From Paenibacillus sp. H1-7 (GTDB lineage Bacteria; Bacillota; Bacilli; Paenibacillales; NBRC-103111): a stretch of DNA of 64,000 nucleotides. The translations under genes and the position numbers were made by a program. The notes under the pieces were generated by a model that did not search any database, was not told the origin of the DNA, and saw nothing but the letters and a program-made list of their open reading frames with translations. Shown here piece by piece: positions 24,753 to 34,167 of this stretch. The stretch covers positions 7,182,501 to 7,246,500 of the forward strand of contig NZ_CP031168.1 of NCBI RefSeq assembly GCF_022354825.1. The letters run 5' to 3'. Position 1 is the stretch's first letter. Each line of letters starts with the position of its first letter.

Positions 24753-24777
24753 ATTTATATTTAGACTTAATATAAAT
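24753..24777. promoter_or_regulatory. Perfect 9-bp-arm inverted repeat, likely Fur-family operator
   Basis: ATTTATATT-TAGACTT-AATATAAAT, starting 26 bp upstream of the Fur-family start codon. The AT-rich arms resemble PerR boxes (TTATAAT-type half-sites), but with a 7-nt spacer instead of the usual single base. Position and symmetry support autoregulation. Confidence 0.6.
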
Positions 24778-24922
24778 CATTGTAACACTTCCCTTTTCCT
24801 CCAACATGAAGAATAGATGAAGGTTTGATGAAATGGGCTTGCAGACCCGCCCCTCAAGCTCCCCACTCCATAAATACTATTTTAATCCAGGTTTTTCAAA
24901 GTATTACCTCAGTCCCTCCTCT

Positions 24923-24949
24923 CAAAGTACATGTCCTGGATGCCGATAT
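24923..24949 (+). promoter_or_regulatory. Sigma-D (motility sigma factor) promoter of the chemoreceptor gene
   Basis: CAAA at 24923-24926, a 15-bp spacer, then GCCGATAT at 24942-24949. The sigma-D consensus is TAAA-N15-GCCGATAT, so the -10 is perfect and the -35 has one mismatch. The promoter lies about 40 bp upstream of the chemoreceptor start codon. Confidence 0.8.
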
Positions 24950-24990
24950 AATCCGTTAGAACTATAAACCATCTTGGGAGAGAGAACAGC

Positions 24991-27051
24991 ATGACTAACA
25001 ACAGGAATTGGATCCATCGAATGAGCAACGTATCGCTGAAAGTAAAGCTTCCTCTTTTTATCAGTCTGCTGGTAGTCGCAGCGCTGCTCGGCACGAGCAT
25101 GTCGGTGTACAATTTCGGAAGCCGACTTATCATGAGCGAGGCCAAAGACAACATGGCATCAAGCGGCGACCGGATCGGCGAAGGCTTGTGGACAGCCGTG
25201 CAATTGCAGGAGCAATCGGTCTATCTCGCATCGGCTCACACCACATTCAGTGACCTGCTGACAACCCGCGAGGCGATGCAGAGCAATGAGAACGCCTTTT
25301 TCTCCAGGGATAATGCGATTTGGGTTAAAGCGAACGAAACGTTGGCAGCGAGCCTCAAGGGGGCGCCCGACACCGAATTGTTTGCCGTGTTGGATTCCAA
25401 GGGAGTCGTCGTCGCCAGTACGGACGAGAACGTGATCAAAGCGAGTATGGCCGACAGGGAGTATTTTCAAGAAGCCGTTAAAGGAAAGCGTTTTATTAGC
25501 GATGCGGTCGTGTCACGCAGCAGCAGCAAACTGGTCGTACCCTTCGCCCAGCCTATTTTCGATAAATCCGGTAAGGTGCTAGGCGTCTACATCGCGACGG
25601 TTAACAGTCAATTTTTCACGTCCAAATTGGAAGGCATCCGAATTAATGAACATGGTTACGTAACCATTATGAGCCGGTCCGGCATTACCTTGTATCATTC
25701 GTTAAATCCAAGTCAAATCGGTAAACAAGTGGAAGCGGATGGCTTGAAGGCATTCTTGGCGCAAAAAGCAACAGACGATATCATCCAAGGCGATATAGAA
25801 GCAGGCGACTCCTATATCCGTTATACGAAAATTCCGTCATCCGACTGGGTCGTCGTAGTGTCAGACACATACGATGACATCAATCAGCCGATGTACAGCA
25901 TGATGAACCGGGTTATCCTGATTACCGTCATTGCCCTGATCTCGGCCATGGTAATCGGACTGCTCCTTTCCCGATACATCACGAGCCCGATCGTCAGATT
26001 GACTCAAGCGTTCAAGCAGCTGGCTCAAGGGGATTTGACAGTAAGGGCAACCGGTAAGTATTCAAGCGAAATGAAGCAGCTGGCCGACAGCTTCCATACG
26101 ATGATCCATCAGCAAAAGATGCTGATTACCAATATGAACAACTCGATTCATGTGTTGAACCAGAGCACTGACGAGCTGGACCATTCCGCCAAGCAGACCG
26201 CCGTTTCCATTGCCGAGACAACGACTACGAGCACGGAAATCGCGAATGCCATGGAATCGCAAGCTCACGATACCGGACAGATTGTTGAGAAGTTCTACAG
26301 TTTCGGCGAACAATTCGGCTTTCTTACCGAGAAAGCGGAGTCGATTCGGGAACGGGCGGAGCACATTGCCGAGGTATTTCACTCGAGCGAGGACGTCGTC
26401 AATCAACTGATTCAAATCAAAAATAGCAACGAACAGGAAGTCCAGACGATTTCGGAGATTACCCACAATCTGCAGCACAGCTCGAATCAGATCAGCAATA
26501 TTACAGGCACTATCGCGGACATTGCCAATCAGACGAATTTGCTGGCATTGAACGCTTCGATCGAAGCGGCGAGAGCAGGGGAGCATGGCCGCGGCTTCGC
26601 TGTCGTTGCGTCGGAGATCCGCAAGCTGGCGGAGCAAAGCTCCAAGCAGTCTAACGAGATTCACGTCATTATCCAGCAGAACCTCTCGTTCGTCAGTCAA
26701 AATAACGCGAGCGTAGATGAAATCCGCAAGCTGGCCGCATTGCAGGATCAGTATGTGGAGCGGACAAGCGAGGCTTTCCGGACCATATTCCGGAACATTT
26801 CCGAGATCAAAGACCAGATTGCCGGCATGGCCGGCGATGTATCCGGAATGGCAAAGGAAAAGGACGAGGTGCTCGAGTCCGCACAAAGCTTGTCCGCTAC
26901 CGGCGAGGAGGTATCCGCCTCCGTGGAGGAAGTGACCGCCACGATGCAGGAGCAATCCGCCATGGTGCAGCAGCTCGCCGGCATGGTCGAGACGATAGAC
27001 TCCTTGACCAAGGAGCTTGCCGAGGCGGCGTCGAAGTTTAAGACGGAGTAA
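24991..27051 (+). CDS. Methyl-accepting chemotaxis protein with dCache-type sensor
   Basis: 686 aa. Transmembrane helix near residues 22-43, an extracellular double-Cache-like sensor (about 45-300), a second helix near 308-330, a HAMP domain (330-383) and a long coiled-coil signalling domain. Its hairpin tip [20 protein letters not shown], then [18 protein letters not shown], is the region that contacts CheA and CheW. The ATG has GGGAGAGAGAA upstream and a sigma-D promoter, so it is co-regulated with motility genes. dCache receptors often bind amino acids or small organic acids; the ligand is not evident. Confidence 0.93.
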   Translation: MTNNRNWIHRMSNVSLKVKLPLFISLLVVAALLGTSMSVYNFGSRLIMSEAKDNMASSGDRIGEGLWTAVQLQEQSVYLASAHTTFSDLLTTREAMQSNENAFFSRDNAIWVKANETLAASLKGAPDTELFAVLDSKGVVVASTDENVIKASMADREYFQEAVKGKRFISDAVVSRSSSKLVVPFAQPIFDKSGKVLGVYIATVNSQFFTSKLEGIRINEHGYVTIMSRSGITLYHSLNPSQIGKQVEADGLKAFLAQKATDDIIQGDIEAGDSYIRYTKIPSSDWVVVVSDTYDDINQPMYSMMNRVILITVIALISAMVIGLLLSRYITSPIVRLTQAFKQLAQGDLTVRATGKYSSEMKQLADSFHTMIHQQKMLITNMNNSIHVLNQSTDELDHSAKQTAVSIAETTTTSTEIANAMESQAHDTGQIVEKFYSFGEQFGFLTEKAESIRERAEHIAEVFHSSEDVVNQLIQIKNSNEQEVQTISEITHNLQHSSNQISNITGTIADIANQTNLLALNASIEAARAGEHGRGFAVVASEIRKLAEQSSKQSNEIHVIIQQNLSFVSQNNASVDEIRKLAALQDQYVERTSEAFRTIFRNISEIKDQIAGMAGDVSGMAKEKDEVLESAQSLSATGEEVSASVEEVTATMQEQSAMVQQLAGMVETIDSLTKELAEAASKFKTE

Positions 27052-27075
27052 CGATCCGGTTATAACACAACAAGC

Positions 27076-27110
27076 AAGGTTCGGAGGCTTATACCCCCGA
27101 ACCTTTTTTT
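27076..27110 (+). terminator. Terminator of the chemoreceptor gene
   Basis: AAGGTTCGG-N12-CCGAACCTT followed by a run of T, 25 bp past the stop codon. Confidence 0.9.
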
Positions 27111-27114
27111 CTGC

Positions 27115-29487
27115 TTATTGGTAGTACACTTCCATTTCATTAATGGACGGCTCGTTGGTGGCTGTGCCGATGTACAGACGTACATATTGGGATGTCACGG
27201 CAGGGAATGTTATGGTTTTGCTCGTGCCGATCGTCGTACCGGCTGTGCCCGGGATATCCGTGAACGTGGTGCCGTCATTGGACGACTGCAGCTTGTAAGA
27301 CGTTACTCTCTGAAAAGACGTCTCTTTAATGACAACCCGGCTGAACTCGGAGCCTGCGCCCAAATCAACCTGAAGCCATTGATCGTTGAAGCTGTTCTGC
27401 GCTGAAGACCAGCGGGTAGAGGTGCTGCCGTCAAACGCTTTGTCCGCGGCATAAGTCGTGCTCCATGAAGTGGAAGAATTATAAGCTTTGTTTAAAGCAA
27501 GGTTGCCGTAAATACGGTACACTTCGATTTCATCAATCGTCGGAACGGCGCTTGCCGTAGGGATGAGCACTCTCAAGTAACGGGCGTTCGTTTCGGCGAA
27601 GTCAATCGTTTTGCTGGCACCGATAGTCGTCCCTGCCGTACCGGCAATATCGGTAAACGTAGTGCCGTCATTGGACGATTGGAGCTTGTAGGAGGTAACG
27701 CGCTGAAATGTTGCTTCCTTGATCACGGCACGATCGAACGGGATAACGGCGCCGAAATCGATGGTCACCCATTGATTCGACGTCGAGCCGCTCGCAGCGG
27801 ACCATCTTGTTCCTATGCTGCCGTCAAACGCTTTGTCGGCACTATACGTTAAGCTCCAGGTGGACGATGCGCTGTAAGTACGGTTCAACGCCAGGTTCGT
27901 CGTCGGGCCTGTCGGCTGAGTCGTGGCCGCAGCCGTATTGCTGACAGGCGATATGTTCCCCGCCGCGTCTCTTGCTTTGACGGAATAGCTGTAGGAGGTC
28001 GAAGTAGTCAGCCCTGTATCGCTGTACGAAGTGGCCGAGGTAGAAGCGATCCGAACCGTTCCGCGGTAAATGTCATATAGGAATACTCCCGTATTATCCG
28101 TAGATGCGGTCCAGCTCAAATTAATTTGCGTAGGCGTCGCCGGCAGGGCTGTCAAATTGCTCGGAGCCGTCGGCTGCTGCGCGTCGGTGATGCCGTTGAC
28201 GTACCGGTAATTTTTGGCCCATAGCATTCTGGAGAAGGTGTCGGTGCCGGTAGTCTGGAAATTCGGCACATTCGCGTTGGCCACCGTATAATACATATCC
28301 GGACGCAAAGACGACATGAAAATGAATCCCGCTCTCGCGTAAGAGGTCGAACCGCTGTTGCCGGAGCCGTCCGTCCCGTTAATTCTTCCCGCGAAATAAT
28401 TCGGTCCCTTGATCATCACATCGACGAACGCGTTGGCAATAGGCTGCAGCATCGCCGGTGTAATTCCGTAACGGCCGCTTAAATAAGCGCGGTAAAAGCC
28501 GGCTGCATCCAGGCTTCCATGGCTGCTGTCTTCACCTGTAATTAACCCAGGGTTGTAGCCCCAGTCGTAAATCGTTCTGCCGGTAGGGCCCGTTAACGTC
28601 TGCTTCACCGTGCTATCGTTGAAAAACCAGTTCATGCTCGTCTGCACAATGCCGTCGTATTGGGCGACCTTCGCCGAATTGCCGCCGACAAGCTGATAGG
28701 CTTCGGCAAGATTTTGGAAGCCGTAATTAATCATCATTTGCTGATTCCAAGGCAGCGCGCCGCCGGTCATATAAGGAGATGCTGCCGAAAAATATTGCTT
28801 GTTGCCATTGGACAAGTCAAGCAGGTCCGACAAGATGAAATTATTGGCAACATAATCGGCTTCCGCTAAAAATTTATCCGCACGCTGCTTGTACGTAGCG
28901 CCGTAGCCGAACGTATCGCCAATCGGAACCGTTGTGTTCCAGATTGTAGGCGTTTTCAAAATATACTTGGCGCAAGCGGCAAGATGTCCGACCGGATCAC
29001 CATTGGCTGAATCCGCGCTCGCAACGCCTGTCTCGTTGCCCGGCCATACGGGAGCAATCGTATTGGTCCACACCGTGCGTTGTCCGTAAGGAGCGGCGAG
29101 CAGGTCATTACGTTGCGATAAGAGCACGTCGCAGAAGTAGATCATCCGGTCCAAAATCTGCGTATCGCCGGACAATTCGTACACGAGTCCCATCGCTTTG
29201 ATCGCTTCGCCGCTTTTGCCTTGGGCGTATTCGGTCTGCATTCGGGTCGTATTAGGCCAAACGACAGGCTGAAGGTCGTTCACGTAAGCTTTAAACGAAT
29301 TGATTTCGTTCTGAGTGACGGGGCCTGCGTAGCTGTCCATCACCATCGGTCCGGCCGCTTTGACGGGATTGCCCGGAAGAAGCGCAAGAAAGGCAAGCAT
29401 AAGCCCTAGCGCAACGACGAAGGCTTGGCAGGCAAACGATTTGCGCCGGGAGCTTGTGCCGTTTAACCTTGCTTTGAAAGTCAACAT
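27115..29487 (-). CDS. Secreted multidomain carbohydrate-active protein with FN3 and two F5/8-type-C domains
   Basis: 790 aa. Signal peptide about residues 1-44 (a double-arginine stretch, a hydrophobic core, then PVKA-AG). Residues 46-430 form a mostly helical region that could be an alpha/alpha-barrel catalytic domain, as in polysaccharide lyases or glycosidases, but I cannot name the family. A fibronectin-III domain lies at about 438-522, then two tandem discoidin/CBM32-like domains (about 528-660 and 662-790) that share near-identical stretches such as RVTSYKLQSSNDGTTFTDI. The ATG at 29487 has AGAGGG 7 nt upstream; the longer ORF is unlikely. A cre site lies about 90 bp upstream, fitting catabolite-repressed polysaccharide breakdown outside the cell. 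Confidence 0.7.
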   Translation of the reverse strand: MLTFKARLNGTSSRRKSFACQAFVVALGLMLAFLALLPGNPVKAAGPMVMDSYAGPVTQNEINSFKAYVNDLQPVVWPNTTRMQTEYAQGKSGEAIKAMGLVYELSGDTQILDRMIYFCDVLLSQRNDLLAAPYGQRTVWTNTIAPVWPGNETGVASADSANGDPVGHLAACAKYILKTPTIWNTTVPIGDTFGYGATYKQRADKFLAEADYVANNFILSDLLDLSNGNKQYFSAASPYMTGGALPWNQQMMINYGFQNLAEAYQLVGGNSAKVAQYDGIVQTSMNWFFNDSTVKQTLTGPTGRTIYDWGYNPGLITGEDSSHGSLDAAGFYRAYLSGRYGITPAMLQPIANAFVDVMIKGPNYFAGRINGTDGSGNSGSTSYARAGFIFMSSLRPDMYYTVANANVPNFQTTGTDTFSRMLWAKNYRYVNGITDAQQPTAPSNLTALPATPTQINLSWTASTDNTGVFLYDIYRGTVRIASTSATSYSDTGLTTSTSYSYSVKARDAAGNISPVSNTAAATTQPTGPTTNLALNRTYSASSTWSLTYSADKAFDGSIGTRWSAASGSTSNQWVTIDFGAVIPFDRAVIKEATFQRVTSYKLQSSNDGTTFTDIAGTAGTTIGASKTIDFAETNARYLRVLIPTASAVPTIDEIEVYRIYGNLALNKAYNSSTSWSTTYAADKAFDGSTSTRWSSAQNSFNDQWLQVDLGAGSEFSRVVIKETSFQRVTSYKLQSSNDGTTFTDIPGTAGTTIGTSKTITFPAVTSQYVRLYIGTATNEPSINEMEVYYQ

Positions 29488-29573
29488 CATCGATCCCTCT
29501 TTGTTTGGATCTCCATCGGCTGGAGGATTGGCTGTGCTGCTGACTGCATGTCCGTTAATCTTAAACCAAGAAA

Positions 29574-29587
29574 AGTAAGCGTTTTCA
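29574..29587. promoter_or_regulatory. cre (CcpA) site upstream of the secreted carbohydrate-active gene
   Basis: AGTAAGCGTTTTCA matches TGWAARCGYTWNCW at 13 of 14 positions. It lies about 90 bp upstream of the start codon at 29487, in the likely promoter region. Apart from this site the 29488-29761 stretch shows no gene or other signal. Confidence 0.6.
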
Positions 29588-29761
29588 ACAATGAGAAAAA
29601 TAGTATTCGGATTGCCTATGACTCCTGTGCAAAGAGTCGGAATTATACCATCCTTCCACCTCCCATCAGTTTCATAAGCACATTGTATCTTGAGTGAACA
29701 AAGATGGATATAGTTAAAATATCCTTCAATTTGTATTAAATTATCTTCGTGGAAACGTCCC

Positions 29762-29795
29762 AAAAAAAACTCTATCGAAGTCCATCCCGACAGAG
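29762..29795 (-). terminator. Terminator of the TetR/ABC/M24 operon
   Basis: Minus strand: CTCTGTCG-N10-CGATAGAG followed by TTTTTTTT, about 60 bp beyond the M24 peptidase stop codon. It ends the five-gene operon. Confidence 0.75.
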
Positions 29796-29856
29796 GATCG
29801 ACCCCGACAGAGGTTCGTTTTACCCTAGATTGAAGCCGCGGTAGAACGCAGCGATT

Positions 29857-31074
29857 TTATAGCGAAACTAGATCCGTTGTTAGCCGGTTAAGCCTCTCGC
29901 AGCCATTCTCGGTGACCAGCACCATATCCTCGATCATGATCGAGCCTAAACCATGGCCGTAGTACGGCGTCTCCAGGCAAATGACCATGCCCGGCTGAAA
30001 TACGGCGGCCTCGGACGGACTGAGGAAAGGCGCCTCTTCGGCGGCTAGGCTTAAACCCGCGCTGTGGCCGAGATGGCCGCGGTTGTAATTGTCCAAGCCC
30101 GAGGAGCGAATCAGAATCATGACCTCCTCAAAGGCTCTCTTCATCGGCATCCCCGGCTCGATCACCTGCAGCAGACGGTCGTGTCCCGCCCTTAATGCGC
30201 TGTAGATCCGCTTCACTATATCCGATGGAGGACCAAGCACGAAGGTGCGGGCGATATCGGAGCCGTATCCGGCCACATCGACGCCGACGTCAAACTTAAT
30301 GAGGTCTCCTCGTTCACTCGGACGGGTATCGAATACATGCGCCGGAGCAAAATTGGCTCCTACGGAAACCATATGAAACCGTGCGGTCGAGCCATCCGGA
30401 TTCTTCAGCAAGGCTTTGCGGAAAGCTTCCACGATCTCCGCGGCGGAGCTGCCTACCTCAATTTCACGCACCGTGGTAGTGATACCTGCCTCCGCATAAT
30501 CGCAAGCCTTACGCAGCTGACTGATTTCCCAAGGCGTTTTTATCGCGCGCAGCTTGGTGAATAGAGGACCGGCTTCCACCAGCTCCGCTATTTCCGGACA
30601 GGACTTCCGCAGCGCCATGACGGACGGGTATCGCATCGAGTTTAGCTCGACGGCGATTTTTCCGCGGGAAATTCCGTAATCTTCAAGAACTTGATTGAGT
30701 ACCCCGAACATTTCCTCGGCTTGGGGAGAAACCGGCCGTTTGCCCTCGAACTTCTCACCGATCAAACCTAACGGGTCATCCACATCCACCCAGGTAGGGT
30801 ATGTTCGTACTTCGCATTGGGACAAATCGTTCGGAACCCCGGCCGCTTCGAAATCATTCATGATCAGCATCGTCTTACGGGACGGATCGCGAAACAGGAC
30901 GGCAAGCGCCACCTCGCTCATGCGCAAAGTATACATAAATGCGCTTTGGTGACCGGAAAGGTAGTAAAAGTTTTCACAGCTTGAAGCAACCAGAGCGTCG
31001 ATCTGTTCGTTCTCCATAATCAATCGGGCTCGCTCTGCAATGTTTGTTAAATGATCCGGATCGATATGGACCAC
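29857..31074 (-). CDS. M24-family metallopeptidase (Xaa-Pro peptidase / creatinase-like)
   Basis: 405 aa. N-terminal creatinase-type domain (residues 1-150), then the pita-bread M24 fold. Candidate metal ligands: the aspartates in KFDVGVDVAGYGSDIART, the histidine in RGHLGHSAGLSLAAEEAPF, and the glutamates in ICLETPYY and MIEDMVL. It probably removes N-terminal residues before proline or cleaves a related amide. The GTG start has AAGGAG 8 nt upstream. Last gene of an operon with an amino-acid ABC importer and a TetR repressor (42-bp gap to the ATPase gene), which suggests that the imported compound is a peptide or amide that it hydrolyses. Confidence 0.85.
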   Translation of the reverse strand: MVHIDPDHLTNIAERARLIMENEQIDALVASSCENFYYLSGHQSAFMYTLRMSEVALAVLFRDPSRKTMLIMNDFEAAGVPNDLSQCEVRTYPTWVDVDDPLGLIGEKFEGKRPVSPQAEEMFGVLNQVLEDYGISRGKIAVELNSMRYPSVMALRKSCPEIAELVEAGPLFTKLRAIKTPWEISQLRKACDYAEAGITTTVREIEVGSSAAEIVEAFRKALLKNPDGSTARFHMVSVGANFAPAHVFDTRPSERGDLIKFDVGVDVAGYGSDIARTFVLGPPSDIVKRIYSALRAGHDRLLQVIEPGMPMKRAFEEVMILIRSSGLDNYNRGHLGHSAGLSLAAEEAPFLSPSEAAVFQPGMVICLETPYYGHGLGSIMIEDMVLVTENGCERLNRLTTDLVSL

Positions 31075-31115
31075 AATCTCAACTCCTTCGGATTGGGCTG
31101 TCCCATCTCCGTTTG

Positions 31116-31868
31116 TTAATCTGACTCATGTGCCATCTGCCGTAAAAATTTACGAGCCCGCTCGGTTTGCGGCTTGGCAAAGAACTCATCCGGAGCTCCT
31201 TCCTCCTGGATGACTCCTTCGCTCATAAAGATAACCCGGTTCGCCACCTCTTGGGCAAATTTCATTTCGTGCGTAACCACTATCATCGTCATGCCCTCGG
31301 TAGCGAGTTGCTTCATTACCGCCAGGACCTCGCCGGTCAATTCCGGATCGAGCGCGGAGGTCGGCTCGTCGAACAGCATGATCTGCGGCTGCATCGCCAG
31401 CGAACGGGCAATCGCAACCCTTTGCTGCTGGCCGCCGGAGAGGCGGGAAGGATACTCATGCTTCTTCTCCGCAAGGCCGACTTTGCTCAATAAGGATTCG
31501 GCGAGCTCGATTGCCTGCTCCTTGGACATATTTTTCACAGTCACGGGAGCGGTAATTACATTCTCCAGCACGGTCATATGCGGAAATAAATTAAAGGACT
31601 GAAACACCATCCCGGTTAAACTGCGAATATCCCGAATGGCTTGCTTCTTCGCCTGAGGCTTCATTGTGCCATCCCACAGGACATCGCCTACGCGAATCGA
31701 TCCTGAAGTAGGCTCTTCAAGACCGTTCAGGCATCGAAGCAGCGTGCTTTTCCCCGAACCGCTGGGACCCAGAAGGACAACAATTTCTTGCGGACGAATT
31801 TGAAGATGAATATCCTGCAGCACCGTCAATGCATCGAATTGTTTACTAAGATGGTTTATTTCTATCAT
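31116..31868 (-). CDS. Polar amino-acid ABC transporter, ATPase subunit
   Basis: 250 aa. Walker [21 protein letters not shown] near residue 33, signature [18 protein letters not shown] near 142, Walker [16 protein letters not shown] near 163 and switch histidine in VVTHEMKFA. The sequence is of the GlnQ/TcyC type and the size is normal. Lies 12 bp downstream of its permease gene. Powers uptake through the complex made with 31881-32525 and 32553-33422. Confidence 0.95.
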   Translation of the reverse strand: MIEINHLSKQFDALTVLQDIHLQIRPQEIVVLLGPSGSGKSTLLRCLNGLEEPTSGSIRVGDVLWDGTMKPQAKKQAIRDIRSLTGMVFQSFNLFPHMTVLENVITAPVTVKNMSKEQAIELAESLLSKVGLAEKKHEYPSRLSGGQQQRVAIARSLAMQPQIMLFDEPTSALDPELTGEVLAVMKQLATEGMTMIVVTHEMKFAQEVANRVIFMSEGVIQEEGAPDEFFAKPQTERARKFLRQMAHESD

Positions 31869-31880
31869 ACTGACACACCC

Positions 31881-32525
31881 TTAATAAGCCTTTGATAATT
31901 TTTTCTCGATGCGGTCAAGAATGTTGGAGAAGAACATGCTCATCAGCCAGTACATGAGAGCAATCGCAATGTAAAAAGGCATGGCGACATAATATTGCGC
32001 AATAAGCAGCTGGGCTGAGCGCAGCAGCTCGGTCACCGTCACGATGGAAACAAGCGATGTCTCTTTCAGCATGCCTATAAAAGTATTGCCCATGGGCGGA
32101 ATCGCCACTCGCGCCGCCTGCGGAAGAATAATCTTACGCATCGTTTGCCAAGGGGACAAGCCCAACGATAAAGCCGCTTCCGTCTGTCCTTTAGGCACAG
32201 ACAGAATTGCACCCCGGAATGTCTCGGACAGATAGGCTCCGATATTGATGCTTAGTGAAATATAGGCCGCTGTGAGCGGTCCCAGCGTAATACCGTAATC
32301 CGGCAGACCGTAATAAATAATGAAAATTTGTACGATGATCGGTGTTCCCCGGATGATAGAAACATATCCTCGCGCCAAATTGCGAATCAGCCCGTTTCCT
32401 TTCAAACGGGCGATAGCAACGATCAGAGCGATAAAAAATCCGAAGAACATCGAGACGGCTGTGATGAGCAAAGTATAATAGGCGCCTTTGAGCAGATAGC
32501 CTATGTTATCTAAAACGAGTTCCAT
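31881..32525 (-). CDS. Polar amino-acid ABC transporter, permease subunit
   Basis: 214 aa with 4-5 helices in the HisM/TcyB mould. The typical motif RGTPIIVQIFIIYYGLP is near residue 60 and the coupling loop EAALSLGLSPWQTMRKIILP near 135. A single permease gene implies a homodimer. It is 27 bp downstream of the binding-protein gene and 12 bp upstream of the ATPase gene. Sequence style suggests cystine or related sulfur amino acids, but the substrate is not proven. Confidence 0.93.
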   Translation of the reverse strand: MELVLDNIGYLLKGAYYTLLITAVSMFFGFFIALIVAIARLKGNGLIRNLARGYVSIIRGTPIIVQIFIIYYGLPDYGITLGPLTAAYISLSINIGAYLSETFRGAILSVPKGQTEAALSLGLSPWQTMRKIILPQAARVAIPPMGNTFIGMLKETSLVSIVTVTELLRSAQLLIAQYYVAMPFYIAIALMYWLMSMFFSNILDRIEKKLSKAY

Positions 32526-32552
32526 TCATGCTGCCTCCTAAGGCATTATTGC

Positions 32553-33422
32553 TTAAAAGCTCGGATCGACCCCAAACCATTTCTGGTGAATTTGCTTGAG
32601 CGTTCCGTCGGTTTTCATTTCGTTCAAGGCTTTGTTGACGGCCTCCACCAATTCCGGATTGTTTTTGCGGGTAGCTACCCCTGCGAAATCTTCCTTGATC
32701 GGCTCACCGACCGCTTTAATATTTAATTTGTTTTTCTCGATCAGAGGCTTCAGGGCAAACATATTGTTGATAGTCGCGTCAATTCTTCCGACGTTCAGGT
32801 CCGTCAAGGAAGTAATGACATCGTTGTACGTGGCGATTTCAAAATTGCCGACCTTCGGCATAGCGACTTCACGCAAATATTTCTCATCGTTCGTACCTAG
32901 GCCGATCCCGATCTTTTTGCCTTTGAAATCGTCAACAGATTTAATGGCCGTATTATCGTTCTTTACTACGACATTTATCGAGTTCTTGATGTAAGGAATG
33001 GAGAAATCCATTGTTTTCTTGCGGTCATCGGTAATGGTTACCTGGCTTATCAGAACGTCGTACTTTTCCTTTTGCAGCCCTTCGATCAGCCCGGAAAATT
33101 CGCCGGTAATGAATTCGGCCTCTACACCAAGCTTCTTAGCGACATTCTTGGCAATGTCGGCATCATAGCCGTCCACTTCCTTCTTGTCATTCAAAAAGTT
33201 ATATGGAGCGTAAGTACCCATCAAACCGACTTTGATTTTGCCGTTTTTCTTGATTTGCTCAAGCAGGTTCGCTGAAGCCGGAGATGCGGCTTGCGTGTTT
33301 TTATTGTCTCCTGCAGGATTGGCCCCTGGCTGCCCGGCTGATTTTCCGCAACCCGCTAAAACCAGACCGACGATAGTAAGCAGCGATACAGCTTTAAGTA
33401 TTGGTTTCACCTTGAATGACAT
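32553..33422 (-). CDS. Amino-acid ABC transporter, substrate-binding lipoprotein
   Basis: 289 aa. Lipobox LVLAGC with the lipidated Cys near residue 25, then a family-3 extracellular solute-binding domain (KIKVGLMGTYAPYNFLNDKK, VDGYDADIAKNVAKKLGV, GLIEGLQKEKYDVLISQVTI). Its closest known style is TcyA/FliY-type cystine-binding proteins. The start ATG is preceded by AGGGGTG. It follows the TetR gene by 31 bp, so repressor and transporter share a transcript. Confidence 0.93.
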   Translation of the reverse strand: MSFKVKPILKAVSLLTIVGLVLAGCGKSAGQPGANPAGDNKNTQAASPASANLLEQIKKNGKIKVGLMGTYAPYNFLNDKKEVDGYDADIAKNVAKKLGVEAEFITGEFSGLIEGLQKEKYDVLISQVTITDDRKKTMDFSIPYIKNSINVVVKNDNTAIKSVDDFKGKKIGIGLGTNDEKYLREVAMPKVGNFEIATYNDVITSLTDLNVGRIDATINNMFALKPLIEKNKLNIKAVGEPIKEDFAGVATRKNNPELVEAVNKALNEMKTDGTLKQIHQKWFGVDPSF

Positions 33423-33453
33423 CTTCTGACACCCCTATATGTTATTGTATTTG

Positions 33454-34086
33454 TTAACCTAACAATCCCCGGAATTCGAATCGCGCCGTTTCCTCGGCAA
33501 TTTCCGAGGGCGAGTACGCGGAGGTATAATCCACATCGTGCATAGGCCCGAACAACCACTTGGTAAGAACGCCTGTTATTAAGGAAACGAGTATATTGAC
33601 TCGAAGCGATACGTCTGTGAACTGCGGGAGCATCTTCAGCTCGATGGCGCGGTTTACATTGCTCTTGAACGCTTCCTCGAAGGCAATCCATGTCTCCGAC
33701 ACCGCTTCCCGGACTAACGGGTCTGCGCCTTGGCCTTTGATAAGTAAAAATGCCATCAAATTCCGGTTGCTGTCGGCGAATTCGAACAAATCCGTCAACA
33801 ATCTTGCAGAAGAGCTGATCATATCGTCCACGGAGCCTGCATGGTTACGATAGCCTTGTTCAATGACTTGGGTCAGCTTCTCTCTGCCGTTCTCGATCAA
33901 TCGGACCGCCATCTGCTCTTTGCCTTCAAAATACCAATAAAACGTTCCCTGCGACACGCCCGCTGCTTTGACCACGTCCGAAATCTTCGTATTGTGATAC
34001 CCTTTGCGTGCAAACAGCTCTAAAGCCGTATCCATCAAAATCTGCTCGCGAGCCTGTTCTTCGTACAATTGTGATGACAGTTTCAT
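33454..34086 (-). CDS. TetR-family repressor heading the amino-acid/peptidase operon
   Basis: 210 aa. N-terminal TetR helix-turn-helix: EQILMDTALELFARKGYHNT, then VVKAAGVSQGTFYWYFEGKE; helical ligand domain after residue 60. The ATG at 34086 has AAGGGGG upstream; the longer ORF would start upstream of the mapped operator and promoter. A perfect 20-bp palindrome lies between the promoter and the start codon, so the gene and the four downstream genes are probably autorepressed and induced by a compound related to the transported substrate. Confidence 0.92.
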   Translation of the reverse strand: MKLSSQLYEEQAREQILMDTALELFARKGYHNTKISDVVKAAGVSQGTFYWYFEGKEQMAVRLIENGREKLTQVIEQGYRNHAGSVDDMISSSARLLTDLFEFADSNRNLMAFLLIKGQGADPLVREAVSETWIAFEEAFKSNVNRAIELKMLPQFTDVSLRVNILVSLITGVLTKWLFGPMHDVDYTSAYSPSEIAEETARFEFRGLLG

Positions 34087-34099
34087 AAGCCCCCTTCTA

Positions 34100-34119
34100 T
34101 TAACTGACGAGTCAGTTAA
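34100..34119. promoter_or_regulatory. TetR operator (perfect 9-bp-arm palindrome)
   Basis: TTAACTGAC-GA-GTCAGTTAA, 14 bp upstream of the TetR start codon and downstream of the predicted transcription start. Symmetry, length and position are those of an autoregulatory TetR operator. Confidence 0.8.
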
Positions 34120-34138
34120 GTCTAAATCCGATAGGGTT

Positions 34139-34167
34139 ACTATAGTATAAGAAGTTCCTATAGTCAA
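34139..34167 (-). promoter_or_regulatory. Sigma-A promoter of the TetR operon
   Basis: Minus strand: TTGACT at 34167-34162, a 17-bp spacer, TATAGT at 34144-34139. The predicted start near 34132 places the palindrome at about +13 to +32, a roadblock position. Confidence 0.75.
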
